Positions 12,535 through 20,561 of a DNA stretch of 36,722 nucleotides are shown in pieces. The notes below the pieces were generated by a model. The model had not been told where the DNA came from, ran no database searches, and saw only the letters and a program-made list of their open reading frames with translations. The DNA lies in the IMG/VR virus record IMGVR_UViG_3300037042_001073, positions 1 through 36,722 of that record. The stretch is one strand, 5' to 3'. Source of the DNA: a virus. The position numbers were made by a program, and so were the translations under genes. Numbering within the stretch: the first letter of the stretch is position 1; each line of letters starts with the position of its first letter.

Positions 12535-12777
12535 ATGATAATGGAAAAGGTAGTTTACTTAGAAAAGGAAGAATTGGAGAAAGTCCAATCAATGAACGCT
12601 GAGTTCACAAAAATGAAAGTAGCTCTTGGTGAAATGGAGCTTCGTAAGCAAGACATTATGTCTGCTATCAATGAGTTAAAGACTGCATTCGCAATTCATG
12701 AGAAATCATTGGTTGAGAAATATAGTCCTAACTCCATCATCAATATCCAAACAGGAGAAGTCACTCAGAAAAAATAA
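12535..12777 (+). CDS. Small coiled-coil protein (80 aa)
   Basis: Charged helical protein; residues about 8-60 have a continuous heptad-like pattern (ELEKVQSMNAEFTKMKVAL, then ELRKQDIMSAINELKTAF). The end INIQTGEV resembles a short beta hairpin. Two ATGs are possible (12535 or 12541); the first directly follows the holin stop. Family not recognised; such proteins downstream of lysis genes are often tail-fibre or scaffold chaperones in phages, which is only a possibility here. Confidence 0.55.
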   Translation: MIMEKVVYLEKEELEKVQSMNAEFTKMKVALGEMELRKQDIMSAINELKTAFAIHEKSLVEKYSPNSIINIQTGEVTQKK

Positions 12778-12783
12778 TATCCA

Positions 12784-13617
12784 ATGGCAAAAATAGGCTC
12801 ATACCCAAATGATAATGGCATTAGTTTTAGCGATAGGCTGATTGGTACAGATGCAGATAATAATGATGCAACAAATAACTATCTAATCTCAGATTTGATA
12901 GATTTCATCATAGCAAATGCTTCATTTGTGCCATATGACGGAGCTACTCAGAATGTAAATTTAGGTACTTACGTACTAATTGCAGGAAGTCTTCAGCTTT
13001 CTTCAAGCCTAGAGCTAGGAGCTAATAGCCCTTTATTTTTGAATGGAGATGAAGGCATTTTGGGTCAGCTATTGGTAAGTGTAGGGCCGGGATTTGCGCC
13101 TCAATGGATTGATGCTCCTTTTATTATTCCGGGAGCGCTGAAGTATGGGATGTTTCTTGCTAGCACGAGCCAAGCGGCTGCAGTTGTAGATACCGCATAC
13201 CCTATGATATTTGACATCACAGATAGCGATACTACAAATGGGATAACGGTAGAATCAAATGGAGTTAGCACTACGCGCATTACGCCATCTCGGACAGGGG
13301 TTTATAATGTTGAGGTATCTGCTCAGCTAAGAAGGGGAGCTGCAGGTGGAGCTGAGACAGTAAGCATTTGGATGAGAAAAGGAGGTGTTGATACAGCTTA
13401 CTCCAATAAAAATATCGGAGTTCCGGTAGATGCAGGAGCGCTTGTAGTTGCTACATGGAGTTTCCTTGCTAACATAAATACTGATGACGCAAACCCTTAT
13501 GTAGAAGTTGTGTGGGCAACATCGTCAACTGATATTTCTCTTGAATATTCAGCGCCTTTCGGAGTTGCTCCTGAGACACCAAGTATTACACTAACGGTAA
13601 CTCAGGTTAACGTGTAG
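12784..13617 (+). CDS. Fibre-like protein with C1q/TNF-like C-terminal domain (277 aa)
   Basis: The N-terminus (MAKIGSYPNDNGISFSDRLIGT, then NNYLISDLIDFI) is a virion-attachment-type module that I recall from many Bacteroidota phage proteins; it is comparable in layout to the start of the fibre at 10358. The C-terminal 135 residues (from about MIFDITDSD) alternate beta strands with the jelly-roll order of C1q/TNF-like domains (ITPSRTGVYNVEVSAQL, SIWMRKGGVDT, PYVEVVWAT, PSITLTVTQVNV). These domains trimerise and bind host surfaces. Likely a head or tail fibre. Domain call is by pattern. Confidence 0.65.
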   Translation: MAKIGSYPNDNGISFSDRLIGTDADNNDATNNYLISDLIDFIIANASFVPYDGATQNVNLGTYVLIAGSLQLSSSLELGANSPLFLNGDEGILGQLLVSVGPGFAPQWIDAPFIIPGALKYGMFLASTSQAAAVVDTAYPMIFDITDSDTTNGITVESNGVSTTRITPSRTGVYNVEVSAQLRRGAAGGAETVSIWMRKGGVDTAYSNKNIGVPVDAGALVVATWSFLANINTDDANPYVEVVWATSSTDISLEYSAPFGVAPETPSITLTVTQVNV

Positions 13618-13633
13618 TCTAACCTAACACTTT

Positions 13634-13861
13634 ATGGATATACGTAAAATCGCGATAGGTCCTGACTATAAAAACGGAGCTATGCACTATATTGTTGGGC
13701 AAAAAGTTCTTGGCGATACACATGAAATCCATCTTATAAGGCATAACGCAAGAACGAGCTTTATAGAAATCTATATTATTAATGGTAAGCAGGAAATTAT
13801 GCTATGGAAATCATTTAATTTATCCATGCCAATTTCTATTGAGTATAACATCAACTACTAA
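13634..13861 (+). CDS. Small conserved phage protein (75 aa)
   Basis: Begins MDIRKIAIGPDYKNGAMHY and ends FNLSMPISIEYNINY. The start IGPDYKxAMHY and the end MPISIEYNIN are patterns I recall from many Bacteroidota phages upstream of terminase genes, without known function. It is predicted beta-rich. The stop shares its last A with the ATG of the next gene (TAATG), so it is coupled with the GroES-like gene. Confidence 0.65.
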   Translation: MDIRKIAIGPDYKNGAMHYIVGQKVLGDTHEIHLIRHNARTSFIEIYIINGKQEIMLWKSFNLSMPISIEYNINY

Positions 13862-14424
13862 TGAAATCGCCATTTTACTTTATCGTTAGACCTAATAATG
13901 GTAAACGGTATGATAATACGAAAGAGATTGGAGGAGTGGAGTTAATAGTAAGTACCTCAGAAGAAGATCATAAGTTTTCAAATAGATATGCTATAGTAGT
14001 GGAAACGCCATTAGGGTACTCCGGTCCAATAATACCGGGTGATACTTTATTGGTACACCATAATGTATTCAAGTTCTACAACGACATAAAAGGAAGAACT
14101 AAAAGCGGTAAGAGTTTTTTTAAGGATGATAAGTTCTTTATTGAGCCGGACCAATTCTTCTTATTCAAGAGGGGGGAGAAATGGTTTTCGTACGATCGCT
14201 ACTGTTTCGTAAAGCCTTTGCCGGCAACAGAATCATATATCAAGAAGCCATTCTCGGAAGAGCCTCTTATGGGGATTATGAAATATCCCAATGAATACTT
14301 AATTAGCAAAGGTGTTATGGCAGGGGATTTGGTATGCTTTGCTCCGGATAGTGAGTATGAGTTTACTGTTGACGGTGAGAAGTTGTATAGAATGTACGAC
14401 CACCAAATAACTATTAAGCTATGA
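13861..14424 (+). CDS. Tandem GroES-like (Cpn20-like) protein, 187 aa
   Basis: Read as two GroES-type beta-barrels in a row. Half 1 (about 4-105): a strand FYFIVRP, a loop with IGGVELIVS at the place of the GGIVL mobile loop, RYAIVVETPLG, then IIPGDTLLVHHN matching the GroES VKVGDxVLF strand, and DKFFIEPDQFFLF as the closing strand. Half 2 (about 106-187): DRYCFVKPLP, GVMAGDLVCFAPDSEYEF, then VDGEKLYRMYDHQITI, close in pattern to the GroES end. A mobile loop is not evident in half 2. Chloroplast Cpn20 has the same two-domain design. It is coupled on both sides (TAATG before, ATGA after) directly ahead of the terminase genes. From memory, this family is common in Bacteroidota phages as hypothetical. 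Fold inference only. Confidence 0.55.
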   Translation: MKSPFYFIVRPNNGKRYDNTKEIGGVELIVSTSEEDHKFSNRYAIVVETPLGYSGPIIPGDTLLVHHNVFKFYNDIKGRTKSGKSFFKDDKFFIEPDQFFLFKRGEKWFSYDRYCFVKPLPATESYIKKPFSEEPLMGIMKYPNEYLISKGVMAGDLVCFAPDSEYEFTVDGEKLYRMYDHQITIKL

Positions 14425-14717
14425 AAAGCAATAAGGATATAAAGCAGCGCATTATAAATGCAGGGTACGAAGCCGTTGAGCAGCTTATAAAAGTTGCCAA
14501 GGAGGATATTATAAAGCGAAATATTGACGAAGATGAGTTCCTTGAGTTGGCTGCGGATAAGCTAAAGAATGCAGCAGCTACGAAGAAATTGGCTATTTTT
14601 GATGCGTTTGAGATATTAAGCAGGATTGAGGCCGAAACAGAAAACCTTGAACTCCCTGCTGAAGAAGGAAAGGGACAAAAAAAACAAGGCTTTGCTGAAC
14701 GAAACTCAAGATCATAA
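14421..14717 (+). CDS. Putative terminase small subunit (98 aa)
   Basis: Small helical protein (MKSNKDIKQRIINAGYEAVEQ, later DEFLELAADKLKNAAATKKLAIFDAFEILSRIEAE) located directly before the large terminase. Size, helical content and position fit a small terminase subunit that selects phage DNA for packaging, but no DNA-binding motif is certain. It starts within the stop of the previous gene (ATGA). It overlaps the large-subunit frame by 92 bp if the upstream TTG is used, or by 26 bp with the nearest one. An eight-A run at 14677-14684 in the overlap may allow slippage between frames. Confidence 0.55.
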   Translation: MKSNKDIKQRIINAGYEAVEQLIKVAKEDIIKRNIDEDEFLELAADKLKNAAATKKLAIFDAFEILSRIEAETENLELPAEEGKGQKKQGFAERNSRS

Positions 14718-16947
14718 TTCACTATATGTAGTCTTAAAAGACCATATTTCAACCGACATCATCAAAAGGAAGAATCGGGCGCGAACATGGTATTATGGAT
14801 ATAACGAGAAGTATGATGTCGTTGTTATTTCCAAGACAGGGCAGATAGGAGAGATTATTAGTATAGGAGGGCTTATAATAGCACTTCCGCTTGATCCTGA
14901 TGATTGCCATAAAAGAAGTTTTTCAAGGTCAGAGCAATATTGGGGAAGGACACCATTACCTAAAGAGCTTTCTAAAATAAAGTCTGTTTTTCAATGGAAT
15001 GAAATGCCTTCTTCTTTTAAATCTACATGGGTTGATTATATTGAGAAACAGTTTGACTATCGAGAGGGGGGCTTTTGGTTTTGGAACTGTGGAGTAAAAA
15101 CATACATAACAGGGGCTCATTGGATGTATCTTCAATGGTCAAGTATTGACATTGGGTATCCCGATTATCGAGAGGCAAATAGGATATTTTGGTTTTTTTG
15201 GGAAGCATGTAAAGCTGACGACAGGTCTTTTGGGGAGTGTTATCTCAAGATCCGCCGTTCGGGATTTTCATTCATGGCTTCATCAGAAGGGGTAAACATA
15301 GGCACAATAGTTCGCGATGCGCGTATCGGGGTCTTATCTAAGACCGGTGCGGATGCCAAGAAGATGTTCACCGATAAGATTGTCCCTATCAATAGTAAAC
15401 TTCCATTCTTCTTCAAGCCTATTATGGATGGTATGGACAAGCCAAAGACTGAGTTAGCGTTCCGTGTGCCGGCATCTAAGATTACCAAGAAGAATATGCA
15501 CGATACTGCCAATAACGAGTATGATGGGTTAGATACGACCATTGATTGGAAGAATACCGAAGAGAACTCCTATGACGGAGAGAAGCTGAAGCTACTCCTC
15601 CACGATGAAAGTGGGAAGTGGGTGAAGCCAAATAACATTCAAAACAATTGGCGCGTAACTAAGACCTGTCTTCGATTAGGAGGCAAGATTATTGGCAAGT
15701 GCATGATGGGTTCTACCTCTAATGCGTTGAGTAAAGGAGGGGATAACTTCAAGAAACTATATGAAGACTCTAAGCTATCTTCTCCTCGTAATGCCAATGG
15801 GCAGACTAAAAGCGGATTGTATGCTTTATTTATCCCTATGGAGTGGAACTTGGAAGGGTTTATTGATAGATATGGCATGCCTGTCTTTAGAAAACCTCTC
15901 AATCCGATAAGAGGAATAGACGATAAGATGATTTCCAATGGCGCTATCGACTATTGGGAAGCGGAGGTGGAGTCATTGAAAAACGACTCCGATGCGTTGA
16001 ATGAGTTTTATCGTCAGTTTCCAAGAACAGAGTCGCATGCGTTCAGAGATGAGAGCAAGCAATCGTTATTCAACCTTACTAAGATCTATCAGCAGATAGA
16101 TTTCAATGATGCTATGATTAAGGAGCATTACCTTACTCGTGGCAACTTCCATTGGAAGAATGGAGAGAAAGATACCACTGTGGTTTGGACTCCCGATAAG
16201 CATGGTCGGTTCTTGGTTAGCTGGATACCGCCATTGCATCTTCAGAATAGGTACTATGAAAAGAATGGAACATTTCACCCTTTGAATGACCATATAGGAT
16301 CGTTTGGATGTGACCCTTATGATATTTCAGCCGTAGTTGGGGGGCGTGGGTCTAATGGAGCATTGCATGGTCTGACTAAGTTTCACATGGATGATGGCCC
16401 TTCAAATGAGTTTTTCTTGGAATACATTGCAAGACCGCAGACTGCAGAGATATTCTTTGAGGATGTGCTGATGGCTTGTGTGTTCTATGGTATGCCGGTG
16501 TTGGCAGAGAATAATAAGCCAAGGTTATTGTATCACCTTAAAAATAGAGGATATAGAGGGTTCTCATTGAACAGACCGGATAAGCCTAAGCATAAGTTAT
16601 CGGCGACAGAAAAAGAGCTTGGTGGAATACCTAATACTTCGGAGGACGTAAAGCAATCTCATGCTTCGGCAATCGAGTCTTATATTGAGAGATATGTAGG
16701 CTTTGATTTGATAAATGCTTACCGACCTTCCGATGAAATAGGTACGATGCCATTTACACGAACGCTAGAAAGTTGGGCTAAATTTGATATTAACGACAGA
16801 ACGAAGTTTGATGCTTCCATCAGTTCAGGATTAGCAATAATGGCAAACCAAAAACACCTGTATGTTCCTGAGAAAAAAGAATCAAAAATTAGCATTAACT
16901 TCGCAAGATACAGTAATGATGGAAATATAAGCCAATTAATTAAATGA
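14626..16947 (+). CDS. Terminase large subunit (packaging ATPase and nuclease)
   Basis: DNA-packaging motor of 773 residues. The ATPase domain has a deviant Walker A (KIRRSGFS, 208-215), Walker B LKLLLHDE (321-328, D327/E328) and a coupling motif MGSTSN (361-366). The C-terminal RNase H-like nuclease has GCDPYD (D563), VLAENN (E628) and KFDAS (D729) as likely metal ligands. No ATG occurs before residue 127, although the first 126 residues look conserved (SLYVVLKDHI), so a TTG start (14626, 14647 or 14692) or a frameshift from the small-subunit ORF is needed. It overlaps the portal gene by 4 bp (ATGA). Type is that of Bacteroidota podoviruses, including crAss-like phages. Confidence 0.88.
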   Translation: MRPKQKTLNSLLKKERDKKNKALLNETQDHNSLYVVLKDHISTDIIKRKNRARTWYYGYNEKYDVVVISKTGQIGEIISIGGLIIALPLDPDDCHKRSFSRSEQYWGRTPLPKELSKIKSVFQWNEMPSSFKSTWVDYIEKQFDYREGGFWFWNCGVKTYITGAHWMYLQWSSIDIGYPDYREANRIFWFFWEACKADDRSFGECYLKIRRSGFSFMASSEGVNIGTIVRDARIGVLSKTGADAKKMFTDKIVPINSKLPFFFKPIMDGMDKPKTELAFRVPASKITKKNMHDTANNEYDGLDTTIDWKNTEENSYDGEKLKLLLHDESGKWVKPNNIQNNWRVTKTCLRLGGKIIGKCMMGSTSNALSKGGDNFKKLYEDSKLSSPRNANGQTKSGLYALFIPMEWNLEGFIDRYGMPVFRKPLNPIRGIDDKMISNGAIDYWEAEVESLKNDSDALNEFYRQFPRTESHAFRDESKQSLFNLTKIYQQIDFNDAMIKEHYLTRGNFHWKNGEKDTTVVWTPDKHGRFLVSWIPPLHLQNRYYEKNGTFHPLNDHIGSFGCDPYDISAVVGGRGSNGALHGLTKFHMDDGPSNEFFLEYIARPQTAEIFFEDVLMACVFYGMPVLAENNKPRLLYHLKNRGYRGFSLNRPDKPKHKLSATEKELGGIPNTSEDVKQSHASAIESYIERYVGFDLINAYRPSDEIGTMPFTRTLESWAKFDINDRTKFDASISSGLAIMANQKHLYVPEKKESKISINFARYSNDGNISQLIK

Positions 16948-19382
16948 AGAAAGAGATAGAAATCGAAATATTTAATACCTCATTTCCAAGTCAGTTGGCT
17001 TCTGATGAAGAAAAAGCCTCTGACCAATTTGGGTTGCAGGTCGGGCAGTCTATTCAATATGAGTGGTTCAGAAAAGACGGTACGTCATGCAGGTACTATG
17101 CTCAATGGAGAGATTTTCATCATGTGCGATTGTATGCAAGAGGTGAACAGCCGGTTGGAAAATATAAAAACGAATTAGCGATTGATGGAGACCTTTCTTA
17201 TTTAAACTTAGATTGGACTCCTGTTCCTATTTTGCCGAAGTTCGTTGACATTGTAGTAAACGGAATGTCGGACCGTCTATTTAAAGTTACTACCTATGCT
17301 CAAGATGCGATGTCGCAATCCAACAGAAGCAAGTATCAGGACATGGTTGAGGCACAGATGGCAGGTAAGCCGATATTGTCAATCATAAAAGAGAAGTCGG
17401 GCATCAATCCATTTATGATGAGCGAGGAAGATCTTCCGAACTCTGACGATGAGCTTTCTTTATTTATGCAACTAAAGTATAAACCGGCAATTGAGATTGC
17501 AGAAGAAGAAGCTATAAATACCACTTTTGATGAAAACCACTATCAAGACACTCGTAAAAGACTTGATTATGACGCTACTGTTCTTGGCATTGCCATTGCA
17601 AAGCATGAGTTCCTTCCCGGAGCAGGAGTTAAAATTTCATATGTTGACCCTGCAAACGTGGTGTACAGCTACACTGAAGATCCTTTCTTTAGAGATTGCT
17701 TTTATTGGGGCGAGATTAAAACAGTTCCTCTTACGGAGATATACAGAATAACCCCATCCATTACCAAAGAGGAGCTGCAAGAGATTAGCATGTACAGTCA
17801 AGGATGGTATGACTACTATAATGTTGCACAATTTTATCAAAATAGTTTATTCCATCGCGATACTTGCACTTTGTTGTACTTTAACTATAAGACTACGAAG
17901 AAGTTTGTTTACAAGAAAAAGATTCTTGACAATGGAGGTGCGCGAATAATTGAGAAAGACGAGAACTTTAATCCTCCTGCCGAAATGATGGATGAAGGTC
18001 GTTTTGAGAAGATCGAAAAGACTATTGACGTATGGTATGAAGGAGTTTTAGTCATGGGGACTAACATCTTGCTAAAGTGGGAGCTGTCAGAAAATATGGT
18101 TCGCCCCAAGTCTTCAGCTCAGCATGCAATCCCTAACTATGTTGCATGCGCTCCACGTATGTATAAAGGAGTTATCGACTCTTTAGTTAGGCGTATGATT
18201 CCATTTACTGACCTTATTCAGATTACGCACCTGAAGCTACAGCAGGTAATAGCAAGGGTTGTTCCGGACGGTGTATTCATTGATGCCGATGGTCTTAATG
18301 AGGTTGACTTAGGAACGGGTAACGCATATAATCCGGAGGACGCATTACGACTATATTTTCAAACGGGTAGTGTTATTGGGCGTAGCTATACGCAAGATGG
18401 AGAGTTCAATAATGCTAGAGTTCCGATAACTCAGTTGACATCTAATTCAGGGGCATCTAAGGCCACAATGCTTATAGCCAACTATAATCATTACTTAGAT
18501 ATGATTCGCTCTGTAACGGGCTTAAATGAGGCTAGGGACGGAAGTTCTCCTGACCCTAACGCATTAGTTGGCGTTCAGAAGTTGGCTGCATTAAATTCAA
18601 ATACAGCTACTCGCCATATTCTTGAGACGGGATTGTTTGTCTACCGGTCTTTAGCAGAAGCATTGACATATAGGGTTTCTGATATTCTTGAATATTCAGA
18701 TTTCAAGGATGACTTTGCTAATAAGATTGGAAAGTACAATGTGTTTATCTTAAACGAGATAAAAGACCTTTACCTATACGACTTCGGCATTTTCGTTGAG
18801 GTATCTCCTGATGAAGAACAAAAAGCTCAGCTTGAGGCAAACATTCAAATGGCATTATCTAAAAATGACATAAACCTTGAGGATGCTATTGACATTCGCG
18901 AAATCAAAAACTTAAAACTTGCAAACCAATTATTGAAGCTCAAGAGAATGCGCAAGCAGGACCGCGAAGATAAAATGGAGATGCAAAAGCAAGCGATGAT
19001 TTCTCAGCAACAATTAAAATCTCAAGAGTTAGCCGGTCAGGTTGCTATGCAAAAGATTCAGATGGAAGGTCAGATGAAGATGCAGATTAAGCAAGCGGAG
19101 GTAGCATTTGAGATTGAGAAGATGAAAGCGGAAGCTGAGTTAAAGAAGGAGTTGATGAGCGATGAGTTTAACTACAATATGCAGTTAGGTGGAATCAAAG
19201 AAGAAAAGATAGGCAAGCGAGAGATAGAGAGAGAGAAAGCGAAGAAAGATAGGATTGCCGTTCAAAATACTCAGCAATCTAAATTGATAGATCAGCGCAA
19301 GAATAATCTTCCTCCGATGAGTTTTGAATCTAATGAAGATAGCTTAGATGGCTTTGACTTGGCTGAATTTGAGCCTCGATAA
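16944..19382 (+). CDS. Portal protein (812 aa)
   Basis: Forms the dodecameric ring through which DNA passes at the capsid vertex. The assignment rests on position (directly after the large terminase and before scaffold and capsid), large size typical of crAss-like portals, and segments such as RLYARGEQPVGKYKN, ILPKFVDIVVNGMSDRLF and a stem/clip-type middle. Residues about 640-785 are a long Lys/Glu/Gln/Met-rich coiled coil (barrel-type extension), ending in an acidic tail (DSLDGFDLAEFEPR). It starts in the terminase stop. A -7 element follows its stop. Confidence 0.85.
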   Translation: MKKEIEIEIFNTSFPSQLASDEEKASDQFGLQVGQSIQYEWFRKDGTSCRYYAQWRDFHHVRLYARGEQPVGKYKNELAIDGDLSYLNLDWTPVPILPKFVDIVVNGMSDRLFKVTTYAQDAMSQSNRSKYQDMVEAQMAGKPILSIIKEKSGINPFMMSEEDLPNSDDELSLFMQLKYKPAIEIAEEEAINTTFDENHYQDTRKRLDYDATVLGIAIAKHEFLPGAGVKISYVDPANVVYSYTEDPFFRDCFYWGEIKTVPLTEIYRITPSITKEELQEISMYSQGWYDYYNVAQFYQNSLFHRDTCTLLYFNYKTTKKFVYKKKILDNGGARIIEKDENFNPPAEMMDEGRFEKIEKTIDVWYEGVLVMGTNILLKWELSENMVRPKSSAQHAIPNYVACAPRMYKGVIDSLVRRMIPFTDLIQITHLKLQQVIARVVPDGVFIDADGLNEVDLGTGNAYNPEDALRLYFQTGSVIGRSYTQDGEFNNARVPITQLTSNSGASKATMLIANYNHYLDMIRSVTGLNEARDGSSPDPNALVGVQKLAALNSNTATRHILETGLFVYRSLAEALTYRVSDILEYSDFKDDFANKIGKYNVFILNEIKDLYLYDFGIFVEVSPDEEQKAQLEANIQMALSKNDINLEDAIDIREIKNLKLANQLLKLKRMRKQDREDKMEMQKQAMISQQQLKSQELAGQVAMQKIQMEGQMKMQIKQAEVAFEIEKMKAEAELKKELMSDEFNYNMQLGGIKEEKIGKREIEREKAKKDRIAVQNTQQSKLIDQRKNNLPPMSFESNEDSLDGFDLAEFEPR

Positions 19383-19401
19383 AAAGTTAAAAAATATTGT
19401 A

Positions 19402-19409
19402 TAAATTTG
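19402..19409 (+). promoter_or_regulatory. -7 element for scaffold and capsid genes
   Basis: TAAATTTG matches TAnnTTTG, with no good -33. Predicted start near 19413, 18 nt before the scaffold ATG. A dedicated capsid promoter would fit the high demand for capsid protein. Confidence 0.45.
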
Positions 19410-19430
19410 TCCAAACTAAAATTTAATCAA

Positions 19431-20549
19431 ATGGAATTCAAATCTGTAAAAGTACTAGGAGAAACTGAGGTTAAGAGCGCTCAGGAGATAGAACAAGAGT
19501 TGCTTAAAAAACACGAACAAGAAAATGGTGGTAGCAACGATAATCCTCCTCCTGCGGATGATCTTAAAAAAGAAGAATCCCCTGCAGATAACCTCAAGAA
19601 AGAGGAAGTTCCTATGGAGCTAAAAGAAGAAGACGTTCTTTCATATATTGCCAAAAGATACAACAAGCCAATTAATTCATTTGATGAGTTGATGGCTGAA
19701 AGAAAAGAGAACGAAGAGCTACCTGAAGATGTGGCTACGTTCTTGAAATATAAAAAAGAAACTGGGCGCGGCTTCGATGATTTCTTAAAGTTAAGAAAGG
19801 ATTACGATGCCATAAACTCTGAATCCTTACTCAAGGAGTACTTGCTATCAACGCAAGATGGACTTGATGAAGAAGACATTGAAGTTATGTTAGACGATTA
19901 TCGTTTTGACGAAGATGTTGATGATGAGTCTACGGTTAAAAAAGTGAAGATTGCAACAAAGAAAATGGTTGCGGAAGCAAAGAAATACTTCAACACTCAA
20001 AAAGAAAAATACAAGATGCCCCTTGAGTCAAGTGGAACATCCGTTTCTTCTGAAGAGAAAGAGCAGTATGAATTGTATAAGCAATATTTAAGTGAGGCTA
20101 AGACCACTGAGGAGGAGAGCCAACGCAAGCGCGATTGGTTCAGTCAAAAGACAAATGAAGTTTTTGGTAATGAGTTCAAAGGTTTTGAATTTAACGTCAA
20201 CGACAAGAAGATTTCTTTTACTCCGGGTGACACTGCAGAAATTAAGAAGCTACAATCAAATCCTTCAAACTTTATAAATAAGTATTTGGATGACAAAGGG
20301 CTAATTAAAGATGCAATAGGATACCACAGGTCTTTAGCGGTAGCAATGAACCCTGAGAAGTTTGCAAAATTCTTCTACGAACAGGGATTGGCTGACGCAA
20401 CGGAAGACGTGATGCGCAAGACAAAGAATATAAACATGTCTGAACGCAGAGCGCCTGAAATTACTAAGTCAACAGAAGGAGTACAGGTGAGGGCGGTAAA
20501 CCCTGACTCCGGTAAAAAATTAATAATCCGCAGTGCTAAAAAACTATAA
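19431..20549 (+). CDS. Putative capsid scaffolding protein (372 aa)
   Basis: Start is the ATG giving MEFKSVKVLGETEV; the upstream TTG lies within the -7 element. Highly charged and mostly helical, with an acidic N-terminal third containing two similar blocks (ADDLKKEESPADNLKKEE), a long helical middle and a basic C-terminus (SGKKLIIRSAKKL) that could bind the capsid protein. This composition and place, between portal and major capsid gene, are typical of scaffolds in podoviruses. No protease domain is seen. Confidence 0.7.
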   Translation: MEFKSVKVLGETEVKSAQEIEQELLKKHEQENGGSNDNPPPADDLKKEESPADNLKKEEVPMELKEEDVLSYIAKRYNKPINSFDELMAERKENEELPEDVATFLKYKKETGRGFDDFLKLRKDYDAINSESLLKEYLLSTQDGLDEEDIEVMLDDYRFDEDVDDESTVKKVKIATKKMVAEAKKYFNTQKEKYKMPLESSGTSVSSEEKEQYELYKQYLSEAKTTEEESQRKRDWFSQKTNEVFGNEFKGFEFNVNDKKISFTPGDTAEIKKLQSNPSNFINKYLDDKGLIKDAIGYHRSLAVAMNPEKFAKFFYEQGLADATEDVMRKTKNINMSERRAPEITKSTEGVQVRAVNPDSGKKLIIRSAKKL

Positions 20550-20561
20550 AACTAAAACAAA

